Assembly (NCBI GenBank): GCA_016290145.1
Contig: JAEESX010000008.1
Coordinates: 1 to 37,624 of the forward strand
Origin: Caryophanales bacterium
GTDB lineage: Bacteria > Bacillota_I > Bacilli_A > RFN20 > CAG-826
Direction: 5' to 3'
Length of the DNA stretch: 37,624 nt
The notes beneath the pieces were generated by a model. That model was not told the origin of the DNA and made no database searches. It saw only the letters and a program-made list of their open reading frames with translations. The translations under genes were made by a program, and so were the position numbers. This document shows positions 1-10,440 of the stretch, piece after piece (position 1 is the stretch's first letter; each line of letters begins with the position of its first letter).

Positions 1-841
1 CTTTATCTACTACTTCAACGCCATGTAATAAGTTAGGCATAATTTGTTGACCTAAGTTCATCACTGCACGAGTGTATTCATTATAGAAAAATACTTTCTT
101 ATTGTACCTTTGGCACAATATCATGATTTCTTCAATACGGAAAACGTTTTGCCAGAAGCAAGAAATAAAGATACGTTTATGAGAATCTTTAAAACTCTTT
201 TCCATCAATTTAAGAGATCTATGTTTTGGTGAACAATAACCACTTCTAGTCGCGGTTTTAGATTCACTCATAAGTAATAATGTTGGTTGAGAAGCAATAT
301 CTTCTAAGGCGTGTAAGTCAAAATAATATGACTTAGTTTGGCTAGTGAAATCGACGATGAAGTCACTAGTATAAATAATCCAACCTTGGCTTGTTTGGAT
401 GGCAATACCAGAGGAGGTCGGCGTATTATGACAAGTTTGGAAAAATCTCACTTCTCTGCCAGCGACTTTTAAGATACAAGAAGGTTCCACCACAACAACA
501 TTTGGGTTGAACTTCATTCTCACAGATAAAGCTTGACCTTGCATAAGACCAAGTGTTTCTTTTGTGGCGTATACTGGCGCTGGAGCTTGGTTATAGAAGT
601 ATTTCAAACCAGACATAGATTCATCATGTCCATGTGTGATGAAATAACCTCTAATGCGGTCTTTATTATCGACGAGATACTTTGGATTTGGAATCATGTA
701 GTCGATTCCAGGAGCGGTCTTATCAGGAATACAAGTTCCGCAATCCAAAACGAAAATATCGTTATTGATTTCAACAACGTAACAATCGCGGCCGTTTTCA
801 TCAAGGCCGCCTAAAGCCATAACTTTTACTAAATCGTTCAT
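1..841 (-). CDS. RNase J-like metallo-beta-lactamase/beta-CASP ribonuclease, C-terminus cut by window edge
   Basis: My translation from ATG at 841: MNDLVKVMALGGLDENGRDCYVVEINNDIFVLDCG...GYFITHGHDESMSGLKYFY...YTSDF; open to the window edge. RNase J fold signature (GGLDENG, HGH, TSDF). Confidence 0.85.
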   Translation of the reverse strand, partial: MNDLVKVMALGGLDENGRDCYVVEINNDIFVLDCGTCIPDKTAPGIDYMIPNPKYLVDNKDRIRGYFITHGHDESMSGLKYFYNQAPAPVYATKETLGLMQGQALSVRMKFNPNVVVVEPSCILKVAGREVRFFQTCHNTPTSSGIAIQTSQGWIIYTSDFIVDFTSQTKSYYFDLHALEDIASQPTLLLMSESKTATRSGYCSPKHRSLKLMEKSFKDSHKRIFISCFWQNVFRIEEIMILCQRYNKKVFFYNEYTRAVMNLGQQIMPNLLHGVEVVDK

Positions 842-911
842 ATTTTCTTTCGTATTATGTCTATGTAAAAGACCTAATTAAATTATATATATAATTAAAT
901 AGTTATCAATA

Positions 912-1253
912 CTAATCGATATTTTTTGTAATCAAAATATCGACACCTAAACCTAAAATATTGCTCTTCACAACATGACCAATTCTCGTTGGTGCGGCGA
1001 CTGATAATTTGTTAATTTCTTCCATTACTTCAAAGATCTTGCCTTTTGGAATGGAACCACTAGTTTTGACGGAAACTAATAAATCTTCGCGGTTATTAAC
1101 TCTCACTGAAGAAGTAATTGTTCTCACAGGGTTAGTTAATTCGCTAATTGCGTATTGTTTTCCTCTTGGGCAGAAATTGCCGGTCACGTTCATGTTATCA
1201 TCAACGCTTAAACGGCAGCCTCTTGGACAGATGATACAAGTAAATTCTTTCAT
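912..1253 (-). CDS. DUF1667-type small Cys-rich protein (CxxC...FCPRG) of the GlpO-like redox operon
   Basis: MKEFTCIICPRGCRLSVDDN...GNFCPRGKQYA; directly downstream of two FAD oxidoreductases, as commonly seen for DUF1667. Confidence 0.8.
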   Translation of the reverse strand: MKEFTCIICPRGCRLSVDDNMNVTGNFCPRGKQYAISELTNPVRTITSSVRVNNREDLLVSVKTSGSIPKGKIFEVMEEINKLSVAAPTRIGHVVKSNILGLGVDILITKNID

Positions 1254-1254
1254 A

Positions 1255-2502
1255 TTATCTAGCCTCCAATCTCAAGGTTACTTCATCCTTGATAAGGTCT
1301 AATTTATCTTTAGATAATTTCACCATTACCATCTCGGATGGGATGAGCACTGGTTTCATAATTTTGGCGACTTGTTGGCCGTTACTTTCAATGATTAACC
1401 AGACGTCTTTTACCGGTGTTCTGACACGGAATTTGAATGTCACGTCTTCTTGGTTATCACGATTGATTTCTTGTGGCACAACGTAGGAAATGCCATCTTT
1501 TGGTGTAACTAAGATTTTGTTGCCTCTTTGTAGTTCACCTTTTAAGTACATCGCGGCACCATGACCTGCTAATCTACCTTCATCAGTGACAAAGTCAACA
1601 ACGTCATGGACGTGTAGGCAGTTACCACATGAGAAGATACCTGGAATCATGGTTTCCATATGTTCATTAACTTTCGCACCTTTTGTGCTACTGGCTGGGC
1701 AATCTATATTATCTAATAAGGATATATAAGGAATTAAACCAACAGAAAGAATTAAAGTATCACATTCGATTTCCATTTCGGTTCCTGGAATGAACTGCAT
1801 TTTTTCATCAACCGCGGATAAAACGACTTTCTCTAATCTATCCTTGCCGATGACTTTGCTGACACTTCTACTTAAGTAGAGTGGAATATTATAGTCATTT
1901 AAACATTGAGCAATATTTCTGTTTAAACCATTGCTGTATGGCATGATTTCACTGACACAGATGACTTTTGCGCCTTCAAGTGTAAGACGTCTTGCCATAA
2001 TTAAACCGATATCACCACTACCTAAGATAACTATGCGTTTGCCGCATAGATAACCGTGGATATTTAAATACTTTTGTGCGGTTCCTGCGGTGATGATGCC
2101 TGCGCATCTATCGCCAGGAATTTGAATGGCGCCAGCGCCTCTTTCGTAGCAGCCTGTGGCCATGACGATTGCCTTAGCTTGAACGATCTCAACACCCTTA
2201 TCTTTGTTACTAATAGTAACAATCTTATCCTTAGTCATATCAATGACCATGGAGTTTGTCATATAAGGAATCTTTAATTCTTCAACTTGAGCAACGAAAC
2301 GAGAAAGATATTCTGGTCCGGTTAATTCTTCTTTAAATTCCGTAAGACCAAAACCGTTATGAATGCATTGGTTTAAAATACCACCGAGATTTTCATCTCT
2401 TTCGACGATTAAGATATCATCAATGCCTTCTTTTTTCGCTTGGATTGCGGCCGCCATACCGGCACTGCCGCCACCGATAATTAATAAATCAATCGTACGC
2501 AT
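1255..2502 (-). CDS. FAD/NAD(P)-dependent pyridine nucleotide-disulfide-type oxidoreductase
   Basis: N-terminal Rossmann DLLIIGGGSAGMAAAIQAKKEG, second Rossmann RIVILGSGDIGLIMARRL; adjacent to 2504-3946. Confidence 0.85.
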   Translation of the reverse strand: MRTIDLLIIGGGSAGMAAAIQAKKEGIDDILIVERDENLGGILNQCIHNGFGLTEFKEELTGPEYLSRFVAQVEELKIPYMTNSMVIDMTKDKIVTISNKDKGVEIVQAKAIVMATGCYERGAGAIQIPGDRCAGIITAGTAQKYLNIHGYLCGKRIVILGSGDIGLIMARRLTLEGAKVICVSEIMPYSNGLNRNIAQCLNDYNIPLYLSRSVSKVIGKDRLEKVVLSAVDEKMQFIPGTEMEIECDTLILSVGLIPYISLLDNIDCPASSTKGAKVNEHMETMIPGIFSCGNCLHVHDVVDFVTDEGRLAGHGAAMYLKGELQRGNKILVTPKDGISYVVPQEINRDNQEDVTFKFRVRTPVKDVWLIIESNGQQVAKIMKPVLIPSEMVMVKLSKDKLDLIKDEVTLRLEAR

Positions 2503-2503
2503 A

Positions 2504-3946
2504 TTATCTTCCTCCTTTAATCTTTTCTAAAAGGATTGGAGAGAATTCTCCATCATAGGATATCTCCATAGGAGATACTCCATAATATCTCGCTAAGATA
2601 AGAACTACTCTTGGTTGGCAGAAACCACCTTGGCACTTACCAAAACCTGCTCTTGTTCTTCTCTTAAGAGCTTTGACAGAATGTGGAGGAACACTACGAG
2701 ATAAAACGTCTAAAATTTCACCAAGAGTAACCTTTTCACAGTTACAGATGATTTGAGAATAGTTTTCGTGTTCATTCACAAACTTATAATCTTGTTCCAC
2801 CATCGCGTTATATAAACGGTGATATTTTCTAACGCATGGATTGTAATCTTTCTTTTCTTTGAGTTCGATTAATGGTCTCACTAATCTCTCAACGACATAT
2901 TCACCAATGGCAGGAGAGGAGACGAATCCTGGAGATTCAATACCACCAACATTGATGAAGTTTTTATCGCTCTTTGCGTATTCGATGACAAAGTCATGTC
3001 TTGTACAAGTTGGTCTTGTGCCCGCAAATACTCTAATCACTTGATTAAATGGAATGCTTGGGACCATTTCTGTGGCTTGCGCTCTAATATTGCGTAAGGT
3101 TGGTGGATCAGTTGTGACATCATTTGGATCATCATCGAGTTCACTACTTGGACCGACTAAATAGTTACCACTTGTGGTCATGGTCACTAAGATACCTTTA
3201 CCTTTTTCACTTGGTAATGGGAAAATTGTGTGATTCACTAAACCGGCTTTATAGTGGTCTAATACAAAGTATTCACCTTTTCTTGGTGTGATTTTCCAAT
3301 CGATTGCCTCCACCATGGAAGCGATTCTATCTGCGAATGCACCAGCGGCGTTAATAACAACCTTAGAAAGGAATTCACCCTTTTGCGTTACTACTTTGTA
3401 GTAGTCTCCTTCTTTAGTGATGGATTTAACTTCTTGATTTAAGAATAATTCCACACCATTATCGACGGCGTTTTCAACTGCATGGACCACAAAGTTAAAG
3501 ACATCGACAATACCTGCGGTTGGGGCAAATAAGGCACCTTTAACGCAAGGATTGATATTTGGTTCCATCTTCTTCACTTCTTCTGCAGAAAGGATTTCTA
3601 CTGGAACGTTATTTTGCTTGCTTCTTTCCGCGAGTTCTTTTAGAACTGGGATTTGTTCATCATATAAAGCAACAGTTAAAGAACCGACTCTTTCAAAATG
3701 AACATCGAGTTCTTCACAAATCTTGTCAAACATCGCATTACCCGCAACATTGAACTTCGCTTTGTTTGTTCCTGGCACTGGGTCATATCCACTGTGGACA
3801 ATTGCACTATTCGCGTTACTGGTGAGATTACCAACATCGTTTTCTTTATCTAATAATGCGACTTTGACATCGTACTTAGATAAGTTTCTGGCAATCATCG
3901 CGCCTGTAACACCCGCACCAATGATTAAGACATCAAATTTTTCCAT
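2504..3946 (-). CDS. FAD-dependent glycerol-3-phosphate dehydrogenase/LhgO-like oxidoreductase with C-terminal BFD-like [2Fe-2S] domain
   Basis: MEKFDVLIIGAGVTGAMIARNLSKY; C-terminal IICNCEKVT...GFGKCQGGFCQPRV. Start moved from tracked 4000 to 3946 because of SD GAGGTGAT just upstream. Confidence 0.85.
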   Translation of the reverse strand: MEKFDVLIIGAGVTGAMIARNLSKYDVKVALLDKENDVGNLTSNANSAIVHSGYDPVPGTNKAKFNVAGNAMFDKICEELDVHFERVGSLTVALYDEQIPVLKELAERSKQNNVPVEILSAEEVKKMEPNINPCVKGALFAPTAGIVDVFNFVVHAVENAVDNGVELFLNQEVKSITKEGDYYKVVTQKGEFLSKVVINAAGAFADRIASMVEAIDWKITPRKGEYFVLDHYKAGLVNHTIFPLPSEKGKGILVTMTTSGNYLVGPSSELDDDPNDVTTDPPTLRNIRAQATEMVPSIPFNQVIRVFAGTRPTCTRHDFVIEYAKSDKNFINVGGIESPGFVSSPAIGEYVVERLVRPLIELKEKKDYNPCVRKYHRLYNAMVEQDYKFVNEHENYSQIICNCEKVTLGEILDVLSRSVPPHSVKALKRRTRAGFGKCQGGFCQPRVVLILARYYGVSPMEISYDGEFSPILLEKIKGGR

Positions 3947-3957
3947 ATTTATCACCT

Positions 3958-5556
3958 CTATAATAATGGAGTAATGAGTTTCACTAAGGAGCAGAACCAT
4001 CTAGTTCCTAACTTTAACTTATAGTTACTTGGAACTTTCTTACTTTGAGCGATCATTTCGTCAAAATCTTTACGAATATCTCTCATGCAGTGGTTCTTAT
4101 ATAAAAGCGTGCCACACTCAAAGTGATGGACTAAGCTTCTAAAGTCAAAATTAATCGTACCAACAAATGCTAATTCATCATCCGCCAAAACGGTCTTCAT
4201 ATGGTTAAAACCTGGAGTGTAAATATAAATATTTATTCCAGACTTCATTAACCAAGTAAAGTATGACTTAGCAACTGCGTAAACGGATTTCTTATCAGGA
4301 ACTCCTGGAAGGATGAGATTTACTTCCACTCCTCTTAATGCCGCGTTTCTCATCGCATCGAGTAATGAGTATGTTGGGACTAAGTATGGAGTAGAGATAT
4401 AAATCTTTCTCTTCGCATAGTTAAGAATGTTGATGTAGTTTTGTTCACCAATAAGTGCGTCATCGATACCACCAGGACCATCGCCAAATGGCATCACAAA
4501 TCCCTCATCATCATACTTTGTATAATGATAACCAAGATATTTATTGTAATCGCTCACACTTTGAGCGCATAAATCATAGTTTTGTAAGAAGGTCGCAATA
4601 AGGTTATTCATCGCACTACCTTCAATCTTCACCATTGTGTCTTTCCAATAGCCGAATCTCTTGATGATATTCCCATATTCATCTGCAAGGTTCATACCAC
4701 CGGTGAACGCCATTTGATGATCGATGATGACAATCTTTCTATGGTCACGGTTGTTATAAACACCAGAAAGGATTGGTCTAAATGGATGGAACTTATAACA
4801 CTTAATACCATATTTAGCTAATTTTCTTGGTGTTCTCGCACTGATTGTGCCACTACAACCCATATCATCATAGATGATTCTTACATCCACACCTTCTTGG
4901 GCTTTTTGGATTAAGATTTCTTTTGTCTCATTCCACAACTTACCGTCCGTGATGATGAAGAATTCAATAAAGATAAATTCTTTGGCCTTTTTTAGACCTT
5001 CCATCATATCAGGGAAGAATTCCTCGCCTGTTTTATAGTAAGTCACTCTATTGTGCTTGTGGATGCCTAATTCAGTGGTATTAGATATATATCTAAATGT
5101 ACCGATGGCTCTACCTAACTCATCTTCATATTCTTCTTCTTTTAATTTGCTTAATTTGAAGTGAGCGTTATAAGCGTTTCTTGTCGCATCCACGACTATC
5201 TTGTCGCTCTTCTTAAGTCCATGGTTGCCGAATATTAGGAACAAGATGGAGAAGAAGACAGGAAGTAATAACATACCGACAATCCAAGGAATCTTAAATT
5301 CTGGATCTTCGTGTCGGTTAATAATCTTAAAGAAAATGATTAAAGCGATGATAAAGGCAATAAGTCTAATGCCCATATAAACGCCTGTGGCAATCCACTG
5401 TGCGGTAGCATTACCATCCACGGAAAGGGCACTAAAAGTGAGTTCTAGTACAGTCTCAAAGAAGAACTCGAAAAAGATAATGAGTGCGAGTTCAATAAGT
5501 AGGAAGATGATGATAAAGAAATATCCGCTGAATAAATTTCTAAAAAACTTCTTCAT
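3958..5556 (-). CDS. cls: Cardiolipin synthase (phospholipase D family)
   Basis: Two HKD-type motifs (DHRKIVIIDHQMAFTGGMNLADEY; HMKTVLADDELAFVGTINFDFRS), N-terminal TM segments. Likely start MKKFF at 5556. Confidence 0.9.
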   Translation of the reverse strand: MKKFFRNLFSGYFFIIIFLLIELALIIFFEFFFETVLELTFSALSVDGNATAQWIATGVYMGIRLIAFIIALIIFFKIINRHEDPEFKIPWIVGMLLLPVFFSILFLIFGNHGLKKSDKIVVDATRNAYNAHFKLSKLKEEEYEDELGRAIGTFRYISNTTELGIHKHNRVTYYKTGEEFFPDMMEGLKKAKEFIFIEFFIITDGKLWNETKEILIQKAQEGVDVRIIYDDMGCSGTISARTPRKLAKYGIKCYKFHPFRPILSGVYNNRDHRKIVIIDHQMAFTGGMNLADEYGNIIKRFGYWKDTMVKIEGSAMNNLIATFLQNYDLCAQSVSDYNKYLGYHYTKYDDEGFVMPFGDGPGGIDDALIGEQNYINILNYAKRKIYISTPYLVPTYSLLDAMRNAALRGVEVNLILPGVPDKKSVYAVAKSYFTWLMKSGINIYIYTPGFNHMKTVLADDELAFVGTINFDFRSLVHHFECGTLLYKNHCMRDIRKDFDEMIAQSKKVPSNYKLKLGTRWFCSLVKLITPLL

Positions 5557-5621
5557 AATAAGTCCTTTACTATCATAACACATTTAATTGTGTTGGGGGT
5601 CTAAAAGTAAATTTATACGCA

Positions 5622-5651
5622 TAAAAAAGCCCAATCACATGGACTGGGCTA
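5622..5651 (-). terminator. Intrinsic terminator downstream of pnp
   Basis: Minus strand TAGCCCA...TGGGCTTTTTT hairpin plus T-run. Confidence 0.8.
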
Positions 5652-5661
5652 ATTTAGTTAA

Positions 5662-7863
5662 TTATTTTTTGAACTTTCTTGGACCTTTGTGGGAATTATC
5701 TGGACGGGAGAGATGTTCAGTTCTCGCTGGTCTTTCTTCGTAATTCTCTGGTTTTGGTTCAAATTCTTTATGGGAGACTTTAACTTTGCCTTTTTCATCG
5801 ATTTCGATGACTCTGACTTTTAAGATGTCACCCACTTTGACTACGTCAGAAGCTCTATTGATGAAGCCCCAACCTAATCTAGAAACGTGGCATAAACCTT
5901 CGACGTTACCGAATAATTTCACGAAGGCACCGTATTCTTCAACACGTGTGACTTCACCTTCGAAGTCTTCACCAACTTTGGCTTCTCTCACGATATCTTG
6001 AATCATTTGTTTAGCCTTGTTGATGGTTTCTCTATCCATATGATAGATGGTGACTTGACCGTTATCTTCGATATCGATCTTCACGTTATCGCACTTAGCA
6101 ATAATGTCATTGATGACTTTACCACCTGTACCGATAACTTCTCTGATTTTATCAACATCGATCATGAAGGTATCCATCTTAGGAGCGTATTTACCGACAT
6201 CTGGTCTTGGTTCGGAGATGGCTTTAGCCATAACAGCACGAATCTTCGCTCTAGCATCATTAGCTTGTGCTAAAGCTTCTTTTAAGACGTCTCTTGTAAC
6301 ACCCTTAATTTTGATATCCATTTGTAAGGCGGTAATACCTTTTTCGGTACCAGCGACTTTGAAGTCCATGTCACCGAAGTGATCTTCTAAACCTTGAATA
6401 TCGGTAAGAATTGTATATGGATGTTTTCCATCTAATGGACCAGAAGTGATTAAGCCCATAGCAATACCACTAACCATGGCTTTGATTGGGACACCTGCGG
6501 CCATTAAAGACATACAGGAAGCACAGATACTAGCTTGTGAGCTAGAACCATTACTTTCGCAGACTTCTGCGACAGTTCTAATTGTGTATGGGAATTCTTC
6601 TTCAGAAGGAATGACATAACTTAAGGCTCTTTCACCTAAAGCACCATGTCCGATTTCTCTTCTACCTGGGGAACCCATTCTACCAACTTCACCAACAGAG
6701 TATGGTGGGAAGTTATAATGATGCATCCAGTGTTTGGTTTCTTCTGGAGTTAAGTTATCGATGATTTGTTCATCACTCTTAGCACCTAATGTGGTGATAG
6801 AGATAACTTGTGTTTGTCCACGAGTGAACATTGCACTACCATGGACTCTTGGTAATAAGTCGACTTGTGCATCTAATGGACGGATTTCATCAACTTTACG
6901 ACCATCAGGTCTAATCTTTTCTTCAGTGATTAATCTTCTAACTTCGTTAGCGACTAATAATTCTAAAGTTTCGTTGACCATGTGCATAACTTTTTGATGT
7001 GTTTTTTCATCAGGATAGCTACGTGTATCATAGTCATCTAAGATTTCATCTTCGATTGCGTCGATTGCGTCTTGTCTTTCGAGTTTATCAAAGATAGAGA
7101 TTGCTTTCTTTAATCTTTCGTTTGCTCTTTCAGTGACATCTTTTTCCACTTCAGGATCGCACTTATAAAGTTCAATTTCTCTTTTTGGTTTGCCGATTTC
7201 TTTAATGATTTCTTCTTGCCATGCACATAATTTCTTAATGGCTTCGTGACCAAACATTAAAGCATCTAACATTTCTTCTTCGCTTAATTGATCCGCGCCG
7301 GCTTCAACCATGTTAATGGCATCTTTTGTACCAGCGACTGATAAATTAAGGTCACTCTTTTCTTTTTCTTCCACTGTTGGGTTGATGATGAATTTGCCAT
7401 CAACTCTACCGACTTGGACACCAGCGATTGGGCCATCAAATGGAATGTCGGAAATACCTAATGCTAAGGAAGAACCAAGCATTGCGGTCATTTCTGGTGT
7501 GCAATCTTGGTCAACAGACATAACTGTGTTAACGATTTGCACTTCGTTTCTGAAACCTTCAGAGAACATTGGTCTAATTGGACGGTCAATGAGTCTGGCG
7601 GTTAATGTGGCATGTTCACCAGCACGACCTTCTCTTCTTAAGAAGGATCCTGGGATTTTGCCGACTGCGTATTGCTTTTCTTCATAACCAACTGTTAGCG
7701 GGAAGAAATCGCCTTCTTTAGGCTCATCAGAACAACACGCTGTGGAAAGAACAACTGTTTCGTTTAATCTAACGAGCACGGCGCCATCTGCTTGCTTAGC
7801 AATTTCACCGGCTTCAACAACGAATTTCTTTCCTTCGAATTCTAATTCGAATACTCTTTTCAT
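5662..7863 (-). CDS. pnp: Polyribonucleotide nucleotidyltransferase (PNPase)
   Basis: Full-length: two RNase PH domains, KH ([16 protein letters not shown]) and S1 ([26 protein letters not shown]). Confidence 0.98.
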   Translation of the reverse strand: MKRVFELEFEGKKFVVEAGEIAKQADGAVLVRLNETVVLSTACCSDEPKEGDFFPLTVGYEEKQYAVGKIPGSFLRREGRAGEHATLTARLIDRPIRPMFSEGFRNEVQIVNTVMSVDQDCTPEMTAMLGSSLALGISDIPFDGPIAGVQVGRVDGKFIINPTVEEKEKSDLNLSVAGTKDAINMVEAGADQLSEEEMLDALMFGHEAIKKLCAWQEEIIKEIGKPKREIELYKCDPEVEKDVTERANERLKKAISIFDKLERQDAIDAIEDEILDDYDTRSYPDEKTHQKVMHMVNETLELLVANEVRRLITEEKIRPDGRKVDEIRPLDAQVDLLPRVHGSAMFTRGQTQVISITTLGAKSDEQIIDNLTPEETKHWMHHYNFPPYSVGEVGRMGSPGRREIGHGALGERALSYVIPSEEEFPYTIRTVAEVCESNGSSSQASICASCMSLMAAGVPIKAMVSGIAMGLITSGPLDGKHPYTILTDIQGLEDHFGDMDFKVAGTEKGITALQMDIKIKGVTRDVLKEALAQANDARAKIRAVMAKAISEPRPDVGKYAPKMDTFMIDVDKIREVIGTGGKVINDIIAKCDNVKIDIEDNGQVTIYHMDRETINKAKQMIQDIVREAKVGEDFEGEVTRVEEYGAFVKLFGNVEGLCHVSRLGWGFINRASDVVKVGDILKVRVIEIDEKGKVKVSHKEFEPKPENYEERPARTEHLSRPDNSHKGPRKFKK

Positions 7864-7934
7864 TCTTTTACCTCTTTTTCAAAATATATACGGCATTATT
7901 ATATACTACATAAAACTCATTTCAAGAGTTTTAT

Positions 7935-7963
7935 AAATAAAAAATCACCAAGCGGTGATTCTT
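7935..7963 (-). terminator. Intrinsic terminator between rpsO and pnp
   Basis: Minus strand GAATCACCGCTTGGTGATTTTTTATTTAT. Confidence 0.8.
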
Positions 7964-7981
7964 TCATTCTGTTAACTGAGA

Positions 7982-8251
7982 TTATTTACGTAATCCGAGT
8001 TCGACGATGAGCTTTAAGTATGCTTCACGATCGGTTCTGATGAGGTAGTCTAATAAACTACGTCTTTGACCGACTAAGACAGATAATGCACGTTTGCTAG
8101 AAGCGTCATTGTGGTTTGCCTTCATGTGAGCGGTTAAAGCATTGATTTGTTCGGTTAATAATGCGACTTGGACTTGGACTGAACCTGTGTCTTTTTCGTT
8201 TTTACCAAACTTTTTGACGAGTTCTGCTTTTCTTTCTTTTGATAAAGCCAT
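7982..8251 (-). CDS. rpsO: 30S ribosomal protein S15
   Basis: MALSKERKAELVKKFGKNEKDTGSVQVQVALLTEQINALTAHMK...YLIRTDREAYLKLIVELGLRK. Confidence 0.98.
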   Translation of the reverse strand: MALSKERKAELVKKFGKNEKDTGSVQVQVALLTEQINALTAHMKANHNDASSKRALSVLVGQRRSLLDYLIRTDREAYLKLIVELGLRK

Positions 8252-8341
8252 AACTTGTTTCCTCCTTCTTTAATTCTTAACTAACTCCCAGGAAATCGTT
8301 GAGGATTCGAATATCCCGAGGGAAAGTCGCCGGTTATTATA
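8252..8341 (-). promoter_or_regulatory. rpsO promoter (-10 TATAAT) and structured 5' leader, candidate S15 autoregulatory RNA
   Basis: Minus strand TATAAT (8336-8341) then CCGGCGACTTTCCCTCGGGATATTCGAATCCTCAACGATTTCCTGGGAGTTAG with several short complementary segments, then AAGGAGG SD. Confidence 0.45.
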
Positions 8342-8376
8342 ATAAAGGTAAAACCTTATTATTGCAAAGAATTTTG

Positions 8377-9051
8377 TTAAAACATTTCGATTTCACACTT
8401 TTTCTGCTTCTTTAGATAGTCTTCTAGAAGAGGTGATAACTCGAAATTTAAGGCTTCATGTGGACATGAAATAACACACTTCAAACACCTAATACATTGT
8501 TTGTCCACGACACCATTATTGATGTGGCTACAAACCTTGCCACATTCACCACAATTGATACATTTATCGTTCTTATAAATCTTCACGCTTAAGCGGTGTC
8601 TGGTATTAGGCAAAACCTTCGCAAATGGGTTGCGTTTTTGACGAACAAAAATAGCTTCCGTATCTCTATTAACCATAGAGACAATATCATCTAACTTTTC
8701 AAACTCATTAAATGATATATCATTTAAGAGATATGTATGCTTACATGGAATATAGGATCCGCCGACAACTGTTCCTTGAAGGATTTTTTGTGTCTCATTG
8801 AGCACATCACCATGACTCATTTTTCCATATGTTAAGACCACTACGGCCTTATGAAATTTAAGTGATTTTAATACTGGTTCTATAGTTGTGGGAACGCTTT
8901 GATAATGTATTGGAAACACGAGAAAAATATCATCAAAATTCTTCTCTTTTAGTGTCATTAATTCGCATAGTTCATATCCGCTTTTTTCAGCTATGTATTT
9001 AGCGACTTTTAATGACTCACCAGTGTTAGACCAATATATAACTGCGTTCAT
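8377..9051 (-). CDS. EFR1-type flavodoxin/ferredoxin fusion (flavodoxin-like N-terminus, two 4Fe-4S clusters)
   Basis: MNAVIYWSNTGESLKVAKYIAEKSG; CINCGECGKVCSHINNGVVDKQCIRCLKCVISCPHEAL. Start at 9051 gives an ATGA overlap with the upstream gene stop. Confidence 0.85.
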   Translation of the reverse strand: MNAVIYWSNTGESLKVAKYIAEKSGYELCELMTLKEKNFDDIFLVFPIHYQSVPTTIEPVLKSLKFHKAVVVLTYGKMSHGDVLNETQKILQGTVVGGSYIPCKHTYLLNDISFNEFEKLDDIVSMVNRDTEAIFVRQKRNPFAKVLPNTRHRLSVKIYKNDKCINCGECGKVCSHINNGVVDKQCIRCLKCVISCPHEALNFELSPLLEDYLKKQKKCEIEMF

Positions 9052-10439
9052 CGATTTATAAACTCTTTCATAATCGCACATTCAGGAACTTCTTCTAAAA
9101 AAAATCCTAAGCAATTATTAATCTCATCTATCGCTTCTTCTTTACTTAAACACTTACTTCTTGTAGCGATTGCCATCTCAATCGCAGAGAAAGGAATCAT
9201 CCTTGATCTCATATTGTAGAATCTAGTGAATTGAGAGTATTCTTTGCACTTCTCAATCTTACAACTTGTATGTAGTCCCTTAGATGAATAATCAGGAGAT
9301 ACCCAACCACATTCTTTAGTGATAACGTCTTTGACGTTCTTCCAGTTATATTCGCCACCTGCAATCTCATCAAAATCCACTTGGACAAAGCGAGGAATAT
9401 TACCAGACCAAGAAGATGATCTAATCGCTCTTTTAAGAGGCTTTGTTAATAAAGGAATCTCTTTAATCGCCTTACAAACATTTGTCACTAATTCGTTGTT
9501 ATATCCCGCAAGAGTTTTAAGTTTAGAATCTCCGTAAGCAAGTTGCTTCATTGTGGCTAATGTATGAAACTGTCCATTTCTAAATGGAGGATGCAATGTA
9601 ATCACTCTTCCTACATTAAGCATGAAGTTTAAGAATTTGTTCTTTGCGAACTTATACGCCATCAAAGGCGCCATGTGATTATAAAATAATCCTGCGACTT
9701 GAGAAGGCTCATTTCCCACGACAAAATAAGGGACTTTATTCGCCACTAATTCAGGATAGAAAAGGATATACGCTAAAGAAGGACACATACAGGTGTTCTC
9801 ATTTAACTCATAAGTCTTGTTATATATCTTTTTAAGGACATCACTAGATACATATCTAGTAATGAATTCAACATTAGGAAGCATCTTTTTCGCATTCTCT
9901 ATAGATTGTCTTGCACAATCACTCATATATGGGATTTCCCAAGTAAGAGAAAGTACTCTTAAATTAAGAACTTTACTTAAGTAATAGAGAAGATATGTGG
10001 AGTCTTTACCACCTGTATAGAATACTGCGACATCAAATCTAGATTTCTTACTTTTAGGGAATGTATTAAGAATTGGATTAACACCTTTGAGTTGTTCTAA
10101 AACATCTTTTGTTTGGCAAATTGGACAAAGTCCATTTTCATCAAATTCCACGCCTGGCACCATAAAGTCATTCATCGCGCATTCTTTGCAGAATCTCGCT
10201 TCGGTAATAGACTTAGGGATCTTACGTAATTGTTCTTCTGTAACCACCACTCCTATAGAGATGAGTTTAGAAAGAATCCTGGATTCTTGCTCATTAAGTT
10301 CCTTTGGAAGAGAACGAATAATAACTAATTGTTTCTTGTTTAATTTGATCTCGTTTTTAAAGAGATGATTTCTATTTTGCAAGCCATAGTAAAATAATTT
10401 GCCCCCTACTTCTTTCCAACGGGATTGTAAGTAAAACAT
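9048..10439 (-). CDS. PP-loop ATPase / N-acetyl sugar amidotransferase-like (adenine nucleotide alpha-hydrolase) protein with N-terminal zinc-type CxxC pairs
   Basis: RFCKECAMNDFMVPGVEFDENGLCPICQ; PP-loop FDVAVFYTGGKDSTYLLYYLSKVLNLRVLSLTW. Confidence 0.75.
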   Translation of the reverse strand: MFYLQSRWKEVGGKLFYYGLQNRNHLFKNEIKLNKKQLVIIRSLPKELNEQESRILSKLISIGVVVTEEQLRKIPKSITEARFCKECAMNDFMVPGVEFDENGLCPICQTKDVLEQLKGVNPILNTFPKSKKSRFDVAVFYTGGKDSTYLLYYLSKVLNLRVLSLTWEIPYMSDCARQSIENAKKMLPNVEFITRYVSSDVLKKIYNKTYELNENTCMCPSLAYILFYPELVANKVPYFVVGNEPSQVAGLFYNHMAPLMAYKFAKNKFLNFMLNVGRVITLHPPFRNGQFHTLATMKQLAYGDSKLKTLAGYNNELVTNVCKAIKEIPLLTKPLKRAIRSSSWSGNIPRFVQVDFDEIAGGEYNWKNVKDVITKECGWVSPDYSSKGLHTSCKIEKCKEYSQFTRFYNMRSRMIPFSAIEMAIATRSKCLSKEEAIDEINNCLGFFLEEVPECAIMKEFINR

Positions 10440-10440
10440 A

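Noticed and set aside
533-814. Tracked plus ORF opposite the RNase J-like gene
   Set aside because: Lies wholly antisense to a recognisable coding region; no protein-family features.
868-905. AT-rich palindrome (AATTATATATATAATT)
   Set aside because: Pure A/T with no GC stem; could be chance in AT-rich intergenic DNA.
5786-7936. Several plus ORFs opposite pnp
   Set aside because: Antisense shadow ORFs of a conserved gene.
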